Origin: Bifidobacterium asteroides
GTDB taxonomy: Bacteria; Actinomycetota; Actinomycetes; Actinomycetales; Bifidobacteriaceae
DNA: 64,000 nt
Direction: 5' to 3'
NCBI RefSeq assembly: GCF_003202755.1
Contig: NZ_QGLK01000005.1
Span: 1 to 64,000, forward strand
In this document: one piece after another, positions 1 to 8,001 of the stretch
Numbering within the stretch: the first letter of the stretch is position 1
How the letters are laid out: each line of letters opens with the position of its first letter
The notes under the pieces: generated by a model
What the model saw: only the letters and a program-made list of their open reading frames with translations
The model's database searches: none
What the model was told of the DNA's origin: nothing
Position numbers and translations under genes: made by a program

Positions 1-1
1 A

Positions 2-70
2 CACTACGGCACCGCCATCAACTGGAACGAGTTCCACACACCAGTCAGATACCCCAACACCACACTCTGA
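2..70 (+). CDS. 3' end of an unidentified gene
   Basis: An open frame enters from the left edge and ends at TGA 68-70, giving 22 residues that finish in a short Trp/Asn/Pro-rich tail. The fragment is too short to assign. A transposase or secreted-protein C-terminus is possible, but nothing proves it. No gene is visible between it and the phosphatase stop at 150. Confidence 0.35.
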   Translation, partial: HYGTAINWNEFHTPVRYPNTTL

Positions 71-149
71 CCAACACACAACCAAACCCACACACAGAAC
101 CTAAAACAACGCGTTTAGTTCCTATAGGCCTATTTCATGCATCTATCGT

Positions 150-689
150 TCAGGACAACTGTCTGGCCACCCAGTCGACGATGTAGGGCGCAGTGTGCTC
201 GATCTGATCGATGGCCACCTCGAACTCATGGGGGCCGCCATACCAAGGGTCAACCAGGTCGATTTGGCTCTCCCGTCCCGGTGCCGGCTTGGGCAGGTCC
301 GGGTCGAAGCTGCGGTACAGGTGAACAGCGGATCGCTTGCCGGAGGGCAGCAGACGGAGAAGGGCTCGCATATGGTCGGCCGTCATGGGCAGCAGCAGGT
401 CGGCATCTTCGGCCTCCTCCCGGGTGATCCGGTGGGCGAAGTGGTCAGCCGGCACCTCATAGCCCCGCTCGCGCAGAACTTTCTGAGCACGTCGATCTAT
501 GGGGTTGCCGAACTCCTCGTCACTGACTCCGCTGGATTCCACCCTGACCTGATCCTCATCCAGTCCGCGATCTTGGAAGAACTTGCGCAGGATGACCTCA
601 GCCATGGGCGACCGGCAGATGTTGCCGGTGCAGACGGTTATGACGTTGTAGGGACCCCGTGAGGCCTTTCCTTCAGAATCCTGGCCCAT
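150..689 (-). CDS. low-molecular-weight protein-tyrosine phosphatase
   Basis: Predicted cytoplasmic phosphatase that hydrolyses phosphotyrosine (or arginine-phosphate-like) groups through a cysteine intermediate. The P-loop CTGNICRS fits the C(X)5R signature, with nucleophile near residue 20 and Arg near 26. A DPWYGG segment near the C-terminus supplies the general-acid Asp of the family. I start at ATG 689, which overlaps the dfrA stop by one base (TGATG). A longer in-frame start at 767 would lie inside dfrA. At 179 residues it is slightly longer than the usual 150-160. It is the last gene of a thyA-dfrA-phosphatase operon. Its substrate cannot be told; capsule or exopolysaccharide kinases are typical partners, but none is in view. 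Confidence 0.88.
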   Translation of the reverse strand: MGQDSEGKASRGPYNVITVCTGNICRSPMAEVILRKFFQDRGLDEDQVRVESSGVSDEEFGNPIDRRAQKVLRERGYEVPADHFAHRITREEAEDADLLLPMTADHMRALLRLLPSGKRSAVHLYRSFDPDLPKPAPGRESQIDLVDPWYGGPHEFEVAIDQIEHTAPYIVDWVARQLS

Positions 690-1357
690 CAACGCACCTT
701 CCCATAGGTGATGTACCGGAACCGCGGGATGGCAGCCGCCTGGTCTGGTTTGGCAGGGTTCATCCACTGGCTCTCGTCGCGCACCTGCCAGAACCGCTTG
801 CTGACCAGCTCCTCCATATCGGGCACAAAGACATCAGCTGGAGTCCGCAGATCCAGGTCGGTCACATAGGCGGCATCAGCCAGCGGAAAGAAGGTGCTGA
901 AGACCCCTGCGCCGCCGATGACCCAGATTTCGCTGCGATCCATCCCATCGTCGGGAATGGCTTCCTGCCTGGCCAGCTCCAGAGCATCGTCAGCCGCAGA
1001 TACCACCGTGGCGCCTGGTGCCCGAAACCCTGGATCACTGGACAGAACGATGTTGTCCCTCTTGGGCAGGGGCCGCTCCCCCATGGAGACCCAGGTCCGC
1101 CTCCCCATGATGACAGGATGGGATACGGTCAGTTCCTTGAAGTGCCGCATATCCTCGCTCAGATGCCAAGGCAGCGCATTGTGGTAACCGATGGCGCCAC
1201 GCCGACCGTCAGTGGCCTGCGCCTGCGCCCAAATCATATTGACCGATGAGCGGCGGCCTATCTCTTCTTCCTGATGCCGCCAATCCTCATCGCCTAGAAG
1301 CCCGGCCTGACCGGGCTCGGGTTCGTGATAGCCGCTTCGACTATTGTCATGCTCCAT
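689..1357 (-). CDS. dfrA: dihydrofolate reductase
   Basis: Reduces dihydrofolate to tetrahydrofolate with NADPH, regenerating the cofactor consumed by the thymidylate synthase encoded just upstream. The family core starts near residue 40 (MIWAQAQA). It contains the substrate-loop motif ALPWHLSEDM with its catalytic acidic residue, the NADPH-binding MGRRTW segment and a WVIGGAGVF motif. About 40 residues precede the normal DHFR start, rich in Glu, His and Gly. ATG 1357 has a distant GAGGAG, whereas the internal ATG at 1237 would give a canonical-length enzyme, so the start is uncertain. The gene follows thyA by 89 bp. Confidence 0.92.
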   Translation of the reverse strand: MEHDNSRSGYHEPEPGQAGLLGDEDWRHQEEEIGRRSSVNMIWAQAQATDGRRGAIGYHNALPWHLSEDMRHFKELTVSHPVIMGRRTWVSMGERPLPKRDNIVLSSDPGFRAPGATVVSAADDALELARQEAIPDDGMDRSEIWVIGGAGVFSTFFPLADAAYVTDLDLRTPADVFVPDMEELVSKRFWQVRDESQWMNPAKPDQAAAIPRFRYITYGKVR

Positions 1358-1446
1358 CTGTTGCGTTCACTCCTCATAGTGAGTAGATATACCAGAACAT
1401 TCTAATCTTCGGATTCGACGGTGCCCGTATTCGGCTCAGCGCACCA

Positions 1447-2322
1447 TCAGACAGCCACTGGGGCCTTGATGGCGGGGTGGCATTGATAGTCCACCACCTC
1501 GAAGTCTTCGTACTGATAGGAGAAGATGGAATCGGCCTTGCGTATGCGCATGGTCGGATAAGGATAGGGTTTGCGCGACAGCTGCTCCAGAACCTGCTCC
1601 ACATGATTGTCGTAGATATGGCAGTCGCCGCCGGTCCAGACGAACTCCCCCGGCTCAAGATCAGCCTGCTGGGCCATCATCAGGGTCAGCAGGGCATAGG
1701 AGGCGATGTTGAAAGGCACCCCCAGGAACATGTCACAAGAGCGCTGGTAGAGCTGGCAGCTCAGCCTCCCATCGGCCACATAGAACTGGAAGAGCGCATG
1801 GCAGGGTGGCAGAGCCATGCTGTCAATCTGGGCTGGATTCCAAGCAGTGACGATCATTCGACGGGAGTCCGGATGGGTTCGTATCAGATCCAGCACCTTG
1901 GCGATCTGGTCGATGGTGTGATGGGGGTCCTCTGGCGTCGGTGCGGGCCAGCTGCGCCACTGGACCCCATAAACCGGGCCCAGATCCCCGGTTTCCGGGT
2001 CGGCCCATTCGTCCCAAATATGCACGCGATTCTCCTGTAGCCAGCGCACATTCTGCGACCCCTTCAGGAACCAAAGCAGCTCGTAAGCAATGCCACGGAA
2101 GAAGACCTTCTTGGTGGTGATCAGGGGGAAGGAATGCGACAGGTCGAAGCGCATCTGCTGCCCGAACAGAGATATGGTTCCGGTGCCCGTCCTGTCGGAC
2201 TTCAAAGTGCCCCCGCGCAGGATGGTGCGCACCAAGTCCTCGTAGGGAGTGGGAATGTCCGAGTCGGGACGATCAGGGATACGTGTACGAATACGCTGCA
2301 GTTCTTCGGGAGTCAAGGCCAT
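1447..2322 (-). CDS. thyA: thymidylate synthase
   Basis: Converts dUMP to dTMP using methylene-tetrahydrofolate. The 291-residue protein has the full classical ThyA layout: [11 protein letters not shown] near the N-terminus, the catalytic cysteine in [23 protein letters not shown] and a C-terminal VAV-like end. It is the first gene of the thyA-dfrA-phosphatase operon. A TAGTAT hexamer (minus strand, 2329-2334) lies six bases before the ATG and no Shine-Dalgarno is present, which suggests a leaderless transcript. Confidence 0.97.
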   Translation of the reverse strand: MALTPEELQRIRTRIPDRPDSDIPTPYEDLVRTILRGGTLKSDRTGTGTISLFGQQMRFDLSHSFPLITTKKVFFRGIAYELLWFLKGSQNVRWLQENRVHIWDEWADPETGDLGPVYGVQWRSWPAPTPEDPHHTIDQIAKVLDLIRTHPDSRRMIVTAWNPAQIDSMALPPCHALFQFYVADGRLSCQLYQRSCDMFLGVPFNIASYALLTLMMAQQADLEPGEFVWTGGDCHIYDNHVEQVLEQLSRKPYPYPTMRIRKADSIFSYQYEDFEVVDYQCHPAIKAPVAV

Positions 2323-2464
2323 GCGGCCATACTATCAAGTCCTCGGTCAGCTGAGCGCGCCCCGGTGACGAATCGCACAGTCCGGGTTAGATTGGAGGAA
2401 CAGGTCCGGCCACAGGGTCGGATCCGGATGACGCACCCGGCTGGGTGTGGACAAGGAGGAACAG

Positions 2465-2878
2465 ATGGGCAAGAGACTTTGGGTCGAACGCGACAAGGAT
2501 GGCACCTGGAACGCCTATGGCGACAATGGGGCCCACATCAGCTTCGGCAAGGGCGAGGATCAGTTCAACCCCGGCGATCTGATGAAGATCGCTCTGGCCG
2601 CCTGCGGAGCCCTCTCCAGCCAATTCGCCGTGGAGAGCGCCCTGGGCAAGGGCAAGGGGGCGAAAATCGTAGTGGACGGCACCTATGACTCCGACGACGA
2701 CGCCTACCTGAGCTTCGACGAACAGGTGGATGTCGATGCCACCTCGGCCAGGCTGGCCCAGGAGGATGCGGACAAGCTGGAGGAACGGATCCGCCGCCAT
2801 ATTGCCAAGTCCTGCACCGTAGCGCATACCTATCAGCGGGAGACCCCGGTCAGGGTCTCCGTCAAAGTTCGCCACTGA
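2465..2878 (+). CDS. OsmC-family protein
   Basis: A 137-residue protein resembling the OsmC/Ohr fold, which detoxifies organic hydroperoxides with paired cysteines. A Cys lies in the helix segment ALAACGALS and a second in AKSCTVAHTY, the positions expected for the peroxidatic and resolving pair. I chose ATG 2465 because AAGGAGGA lies four bases upstream; the frame also opens 18 bases earlier. It is transcribed divergently from thyA and ends at a hairpin shared with uspA. OsmC rather than Ohr is favoured by the short length, but the subclass is not certain. Confidence 0.85.
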   Translation: MGKRLWVERDKDGTWNAYGDNGAHISFGKGEDQFNPGDLMKIALAACGALSSQFAVESALGKGKGAKIVVDGTYDSDDDAYLSFDEQVDVDATSARLAQEDADKLEERIRRHIAKSCTVAHTYQRETPVRVSVKVRH

Positions 2879-2894
2879 TCTGACGGCGATAAAG

Positions 2895-2938
2895 GAGCGG
2901 GGATCCCCAGGTTCATTGAACTTCGGAAATCCCCGCTC
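2895..2938. terminator. bidirectional terminator between osmC-like gene and uspA
   Basis: Inverted repeat GAGCGGGGAT/ATCCCCGCTC with a 24-base loop, placed between two convergent genes (stops at 2878 and 2969). Confidence 0.75.
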
Positions 2939-2968
2939 TTCGTCGATGTTGCCGTTGAATCGACCGCC

Positions 2969-4015
2969 TTACTCCTTATGCTCGGGATCGATGGTCGACT
3001 CCAGATCAGCCAGCTGCTCGGGCTTGGCCAAATCCACAGAGATCTGCTCCACTCCGGTGATATCGGCCACATCCTTGCTTTCAGCCGCGTCGGCTGCGGC
3101 TTTGAGACCGGACTCCTCGGCCTCCACGTACTTGCGCGGCACCACGTAAACGGGGCTGACCGCATGCTGCAGGAGACCCTGGCTGGTAGATCCCAGCAGG
3201 AGCCCGGTGAAGCCACCACGGCCACGCGAGCCGACTACTACCACGTCATGGGTCTTGCTGGCCTGAGTCAAGGCTTCTACGGCAGACCCTGGCACTACGG
3301 TCTTGTTGATGCGCAGATCCGGGTAAGTCTTCATAAGCGGAGCGATTCTGGTATTGAGGTCATCCAGATAGGAGTCCATGACGCTGCGCTCCTCAGCCGA
3401 ACCTGTGCCAGTCAGTCCGGAGATGTTCGGCACTGCGGACATAACATCAAGTTCAGCATTCCAGCTATCGGCGAAGGCCGCGGCGATCTGCAGTGCCTTA
3501 AGACCCCACTTGGACTCGTCGGAACCCACGGCAACACGCTTGATATCGTTGCTCAGATGCATCAGATTGCCATCGTCGTCGGTGTAGGGAACGACCACGA
3601 TAGGGCAGTAGGCATAGGCAGGCAGGCTGGAGCTGGTGGTCCCCAGCAGACGCTCAGCCAGGCCGCCCTTGCCACGGTTGCCGATGACTATCAGCCGGTA
3701 ATTGCGGCTTAGCTCTACGAAAACCGACGAAGGATCCCCTGTCACAATCAGCGTGGCTGCCCCCACACCCTGCTCATCGGCGATTGCTTTGGCCTTGGAG
3801 AGTATCTCCTGGGCATCGTTGTGAGCCGCTACGTCGTCTCCCATGGTGGTATAGGTCGCATCGAAGGAAACGGCCGCATACGAGGGAAGTGAATAGGCGC
3901 AGACGATTTGCAGGGTCAACCCTGCATGCTTAGCGTAGTTGGCGGCCCACCACGCCGCCTTGTAGCTGGCGTCCGAGCCATCGACGCCTACCAGAACAGC
4001 CTTGTCGTTGCTCAT
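2969..4015 (-). CDS. tandem-domain universal stress protein
   Basis: Cytoplasmic nucleotide-binding stress protein with two complete Usp domains (about residues 1-150 and 160-310). Each ends with the ATP-binding pattern G-2x-G-9x-G(S/T): GNRGKGGLAERLLGTTS in the first and GSRGRGGFTGLLLGSTS in the second. A tail of about 40 acidic residues follows. The start has a strong AAAGGAGG at a good distance. It is monocistronic, with the osmC-like gene convergent at its 3' end. The ATP-binding motifs suggest a dormancy or stress role, but the sequence shows no partner. Confidence 0.93.
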   Translation of the reverse strand: MSNDKAVLVGVDGSDASYKAAWWAANYAKHAGLTLQIVCAYSLPSYAAVSFDATYTTMGDDVAAHNDAQEILSKAKAIADEQGVGAATLIVTGDPSSVFVELSRNYRLIVIGNRGKGGLAERLLGTTSSSLPAYAYCPIVVVPYTDDDGNLMHLSNDIKRVAVGSDESKWGLKALQIAAAFADSWNAELDVMSAVPNISGLTGTGSAEERSVMDSYLDDLNTRIAPLMKTYPDLRINKTVVPGSAVEALTQASKTHDVVVVGSRGRGGFTGLLLGSTSQGLLQHAVSPVYVVPRKYVEAEESGLKAAADAAESKDVADITGVEQISVDLAKPEQLADLESTIDPEHKE

Positions 4016-4143
4016 CCGACGACCTCCTTTAAACTTGGCGATGACAAACCGACACCGCTCTTTCTGTCAGAATATCGCATGCAGACCTGATCAATAAGTT
4101 GGCAAGGGCCAACACGCGAGGAACTTCAACTCTGAATATGCAA

Positions 4144-4163
4144 AACGCCCCCGTAGGGGCGTT
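4144..4163 (-). terminator. rho-independent terminator of the NlpC/P60 gene
   Basis: Perfect 8-bp stem AACGCCCC/GGGGCGTT with a 4-base loop, followed on the minus strand by TTTTG, 22 bases after the NlpC/P60 stop. Confidence 0.85.
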
Positions 4164-4184
4164 AAGTCTGCATAAAACTCTGCC

Positions 4185-4913
4185 TCAGACCAGACGGCGA
4201 TAGTTGAAGGTCTGGTAGACAGCCTGAACCTTGACGCTCTGGCCGGGGGACGGGGCGTGGATCATGCGTCCGCCGCCAACGTAGATTCCCACATGGCTGC
4301 CATCTGGGGCCACCATCAGGTCGCCAGGGGCTGGATCCGTAACCGGCACGCCAGTCGAACCCTGGGCAGCGGCTATGCGGGGCAGACCGATGCCGAAGTG
4401 GGCGAACACATACTGGGTGAATCCAGAGCAGTCGAAGCCCGTGGCGGGATCGGTCCCTCCAAACACATAAGGAATCCCCTGGAACTGAAGGGCGTAGTTG
4501 ACCACATCTGCACCCGTTCCGGAGACCGGCACATCGGTAACTGTGTTGGGGGTGCTGGCACGAGCAGACGAACGACTGACCTGCTGTGCGGACTGACGCC
4601 GACTGGCTGCAGCCTGAGCCTGTTCCTGAGCCTGCTGGGCTCTGGCTTCAGCATCTTTCTCGGCTTGAGACTTAGTGGCAGGAACGTTCAAAGACTCGAT
4701 ACCACCCCAGCTGCTGTCCTTTTCGACGGTGGTAGCCGTCGACTCAGTCAGCAGGTCGGCACGAACCTTGCTGCCAGGAGTGAATGAACGCGACGAAGTG
4801 ACTGCGGCTTCACTGCCGTCACTGGCCTGGGCCACGGCGGGTATACCGATGGAAAGCATGCCACTGATTGTGGCCGCTGCCATCATGCTCACATACTTGC
4901 GTGTTTTTTTCAT
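4185..4913 (-). CDS. secreted NlpC/P60 cell-wall hydrolase
   Basis: Predicted extracellular gamma-D-glutamyl/DAP-type peptidoglycan endopeptidase. From ATG 4913 it has a Sec signal peptide (MKKTRK, a hydrophobic stretch, then AVAQA). An Ala/Gln/Glu-rich, probably coiled linker covers residues 80-115. A C-terminal NlpC/P60 domain follows with Cys in FDCSGF (about residue 162), His in SHVGIYVG (about 207) and a second His in MIHAPS (about 219), so the catalytic triad is intact. A GTG start at 4931 is possible. It lies just downstream of the CHAP gene in the same direction, with 70 bp between, suggesting coordinated cell separation or turnover. Confidence 0.92.
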   Translation of the reverse strand: MKKTRKYVSMMAAATISGMLSIGIPAVAQASDGSEAAVTSSRSFTPGSKVRADLLTESTATTVEKDSSWGGIESLNVPATKSQAEKDAEARAQQAQEQAQAAASRRQSAQQVSRSSARASTPNTVTDVPVSGTGADVVNYALQFQGIPYVFGGTDPATGFDCSGFTQYVFAHFGIGLPRIAAAQGSTGVPVTDPAPGDLMVAPDGSHVGIYVGGGRMIHAPSPGQSVKVQAVYQTFNYRRLV

Positions 4914-4983
4914 CGGGCACAATTCTATCACGTATTGGGAACAAGAACCAAGTACAAGAGGACACGATCCGCGCAGTCAAGGA

Positions 4984-5895
4984 TCAGTAGTGGATGTAGT
5001 TCAAAGCGTGCACATTGGACAAGGTGCGAGAGTAAGTCTTTCCGTTCATGATGGCACCACACTCGGAGGTGACGATGGAACCGTCGGGATTGATTTTCTC
5101 GACGATGGCCACATGGCCATAAGTGGGATCCGAACCTTCCTGGCCGGCCTGGAAGACCACGATATCGCCGACATTGCGTGGCGTGTTGTCCACCCAATAG
5201 CCCAGGGAGCGAGCAGAACCGGACCAATCCTTGGCATTGCCCATGTGTGAACCCACCGGCAGACCCAGCTGGTGACGACGGACATAGGCCCACCAGGTGC
5301 ACTGGCTGAACTCGTAGGCATTGCCCGCATCTCCAGTGACATGGTTGGGATTGAATCCTGCCGGCAGCACTGATCGGTTGGCATCCATCAGCACAGCCAC
5401 GACCGGATTGTTGGCCGGGGATTTGGACATCTGTCCGGCATCGGGTTCGGATTCGCCCAGCTCCCAGCTGCCCTCGTTGCGTTGTGAAGCCGTTGCCAGG
5501 GGCTGACGGTAATCAGAACGAGAGACCCTTGCGCCACCATTTGCTCCAGAGGAGCCAGCGGAGGATGAGGGAGTAACCAAATTGATGGCGACACTGTCGG
5601 CCAAGGGAAGGGACCAGTCGCCCCGAGCCTGGCTGACAGCCATGGAGGAAGCGGCAGCACCAACCAGGACGGTCAGAGCAGAACCGGTCATGATATGAGA
5701 GCGACGAGCTGAGGCCTTGGCCGCTAGACGGATGGAACGACGGGTCCGAGGGGCTACCTCGTTGAGCTTGGCTGTCAAGGCACCATCAAGACCCTCAATG
5801 CCTGCTGCCTGGGTTATGCCCGACGATCGGCCAGTCGACCGACTGCCGACACCTGCGCCCCGCCTGGCCGAAGCCCTGTGCGCAGCATGCTTCAT
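4984..5895 (-). CDS. membrane-anchored or secreted CHAP-domain peptidoglycan hydrolase
   Basis: Predicted cysteine amidase/peptidase acting on peptidoglycan, similar in layout to bifidobacterial CHAP proteins such as TgaA. About 68 basic, cytoplasm-type residues precede one hydrophobic segment (about 69-90), then a Ser/Ala/Gly-rich linker. The CHAP domain spans 190-303, with Cys near 199 (SQCTWW), His near 261 (YGHVAIV) and a polar residue after ECG. The very long N-terminal region before the membrane segment is unlike a normal signal peptide, so it may be a type II anchor or have a regulated export signal. A promoter with a long leader lies upstream. Confidence 0.88.
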   Translation of the reverse strand: MKHAAHRASARRGAGVGSRSTGRSSGITQAAGIEGLDGALTAKLNEVAPRTRRSIRLAAKASARRSHIMTGSALTVLVGAAASSMAVSQARGDWSLPLADSVAINLVTPSSSAGSSGANGGARVSRSDYRQPLATASQRNEGSWELGESEPDAGQMSKSPANNPVVAVLMDANRSVLPAGFNPNHVTGDAGNAYEFSQCTWWAYVRRHQLGLPVGSHMGNAKDWSGSARSLGYWVDNTPRNVGDIVVFQAGQEGSDPTYGHVAIVEKINPDGSIVTSECGAIMNGKTYSRTLSNVHALNYIHY

Positions 5896-6072
5896 CTAGA
5901 ATCACTCCCGTTTATGTTCCGACGCGACTTTCGTGCCGTACCACGAACCATCACAAGGGAACACCATAACGCAAACGAAGACCCGGGCCAAATGACCTGA
6001 ATCGTCCATACTGGTGTACTCAAGCATGGCTTCGGTGGTCGCTCATCTTCGACAACCACGGAATACGCTAGG

Positions 6073-6102
6073 ATTATACGGACATATGGCGGACATGAGC
6101 AA
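6073..6102 (-). promoter_or_regulatory. candidate promoter for the CHAP hydrolase gene
   Basis: On the minus strand TTGCTC and TATAAT are separated by 18 bases. This would give an untranslated leader of about 170 bases before ATG 5895. The rest of the 5896-6188 gap shows no credible gene. Confidence 0.5.
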
Positions 6103-6188
6103 ACCCGCATGCGTGCCGTCCGCCACGGCGTGTCCCACAGTTTTGACCCCTGCATTGTCCACCCTAAGCGAACCGCACTCATACGAGG

Positions 6189-7574
6189 TCAGACCGGAGT
6201 GGAGGCCAGGAGGAAAGATCCGCCGGCATCGTTGGAATCTTGGGGCATGGTGATGTCGACACGGCCATCCTCGGAGGGAATAAAGAGTGCCCGCCCCTGG
6301 TCCAGTACACAGGACTGTTCAGCGGCCGTGCAACGGATCCGGCCATCAGTACAGACGATGATGCGTGGTCCACGGCGGGGAATCATCAGGTGGCGCGGCC
6401 CCAGACGCTCTATCAGATCCCCGTAGCGCTGCTGAAGCCTATTGAGTAGGGGCCAAGTGGCTCCACCCTCCTCCACGTGCCCGTAGACAAGCATGTATTC
6501 ATTGATCTTGGGCCGGTAGGTCACCATATTGTGCATGATCAGGGTGGCGATCATGGAGCTTGATGGGTCAATGGGGACCGAAGGCTGGCAGTCCAGACTG
6601 TGCAGGAGGTTGGGAATGTCCCGATGCTTAGGTGTCATGCCGGCCCTGAGCACATTGTCGGAGTTGGTCATGATCTCTGCCGCGGTGCCGTGGATGTATG
6701 CGTGAGGGGTCCCGGCCGGGATATAGACCGAATCGCCCTCCTCCAGGTCCACAGGGTTGAGCATAAGCAAGCAGAGCACAGCGGGGTCATCCGGAAAGGC
6801 TCGAGCGGCACACAGGGCATGGTCCAGCACAGATCCCGCCCGCTTGGATCGCAGCCGCCCAGCAGCAGCCTCCAAGGCTTCCTCCAGACCTCGGGCCGCC
6901 TCTGGTTCAGCAGTAACAGCGGCGTGGAAGGCCCGGAAAATACGTCGGCGGGAGTCCGGCCAGATCAGAGAGGAGACCGGCATCATGGCATCAGCCGCGG
7001 CAAAGCGGGCCGGGGGAACCCCCAGGTGGAAGGTGCGGGCGGTCAACGCCTCGGTCATCAGCTCGGCCAGAGGGTGGTCCACGGCGCGTAGGAGAGTCAG
7101 CTGCGTAGAGATGGTCGCGAAGCCTACACAGGCCTGGAAGGGCTCCAAGGCCACCACCATCTCGTTCTTGGCCAGACTGTCGTGAAAGGAGCGGCTGGGA
7201 TCGTCGTCAGGTACCCCCAGGGCATTCTCACGGTTGAAACCGGCACGGGCCTCGAAATCCAGGGGATGCACCTGCAAAGACAGAGGAATGCGGGCCGAGA
7301 TGATCTTGAACAGGTAGGGCAGGGTGGGGCCGAAGAGGCGGGAGTCCCGCTCCCCTAGCATGGCCATGGGATTGCGGCGAATGGCCACAGTCAGAGGCAG
7401 CAGCGAGCCATCGGGCAGGGTCAGGGGCGAGGGGGATTCGGTGTGTCCGCTGAACCACATCTCCGCCAAGGTGTCCCCCTGGCGTTCGTCTGACTCATGC
7501 AGATGGAACATGCGCTGCAGTCGGTCATGTGAGCCCCAGGCGTAGTGCTTCTCCACAGCTTGGATCGGATACAC
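6189..7574 (-). CDS. manA: mannose-6-phosphate isomerase, class I
   Basis: Interconverts fructose-6-phosphate and mannose-6-phosphate. The zinc-site motifs of type I enzymes are present: LSLQVHPLDFEA (QVH), KNEMVVAL with Glu, and IPAGTPHAYIHG in the jelly-roll core. The N-terminal IQAVEKHYAWGS opening is typical. I place the start at GTG 7574 because AAAGGGGAG lies just upstream; the frame runs on to 7640. At 461 residues it is of ordinary length. It is transcribed toward the CHAP gene and diverges from the DUF2530-type gene. Confidence 0.94.
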   Translation of the reverse strand: MYPIQAVEKHYAWGSHDRLQRMFHLHESDERQGDTLAEMWFSGHTESPSPLTLPDGSLLPLTVAIRRNPMAMLGERDSRLFGPTLPYLFKIISARIPLSLQVHPLDFEARAGFNRENALGVPDDDPSRSFHDSLAKNEMVVALEPFQACVGFATISTQLTLLRAVDHPLAELMTEALTARTFHLGVPPARFAAADAMMPVSSLIWPDSRRRIFRAFHAAVTAEPEAARGLEEALEAAAGRLRSKRAGSVLDHALCAARAFPDDPAVLCLLMLNPVDLEEGDSVYIPAGTPHAYIHGTAAEIMTNSDNVLRAGMTPKHRDIPNLLHSLDCQPSVPIDPSSSMIATLIMHNMVTYRPKINEYMLVYGHVEEGGATWPLLNRLQQRYGDLIERLGPRHLMIPRRGPRIIVCTDGRIRCTAAEQSCVLDQGRALFIPSEDGRVDITMPQDSNDAGGSFLLASTPV

Positions 7575-7713
7575 GCACTCCCCTTTCCACGGGAAATCCC
7601 TCCATGGGCCGGTGCATACGAACCCACCAATCCCCGTCATGATAAGACAAGGGCCAAGGCCTGGGCAAGGCGCGGGGGTCGCCGCATGTCATCGCGAACG
7701 GTACAGTAGGGGT

Positions 7714-8001
7714 ATGAAGCTGGCTCCCATTTTCGACCCGGCCGCCCGCAGACCATCGCCTCGGCCCGTGCAGGTGGACCTGCGACGCATCTTCCTGCTC
7801 GGCACTGTTGCATGGATTCTGGCGCTGGTTGTGGTAGGCATTCTGGCCTTGACTGGAATGACGATCACCAAGCCTTTGATTGTCTGCCTGTCCGGGGTTG
7901 GGGTGGGCATCCTGCTGATGATCTGGGAGCATTTCAATCGCTGGGATTATCGCCGTCTTGCCCAGCAACCGGATCCTGAGCCAGAGGAAGCATCAGCGTA
8001 A
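7714..8001 (+). CDS. small membrane protein of the DUF2530 type
   Basis: A 95-residue protein with two hydrophobic segments (about residues 25-45 and 50-70), a basic Pro-rich N-terminus and an acidic tail. Layout and size match the actinobacterial DUF2530 family, whose function is unknown. The start at ATG 7714 is preceded by TACAGT six bases upstream, so it may be leaderless. Its 3' end overlaps the convergent kinase stop (7934) by 68 bases, an unusually long tail-to-tail overlap. Confidence 0.7.
   Translation: MKLAPIFDPAARRPSPRPVQVDLRRIFLLGTVAWILALVVVGILALTGMTITKPLIVCLSGVGVGILLMIWEHFNRWDYRRLAQQPDPEPEEASA

Noticed and set aside
124-133. ATAGGCCTAT palindrome near the left edge
   Set aside because: Ten-base palindromes occur by chance; no partner or gene relation is visible.
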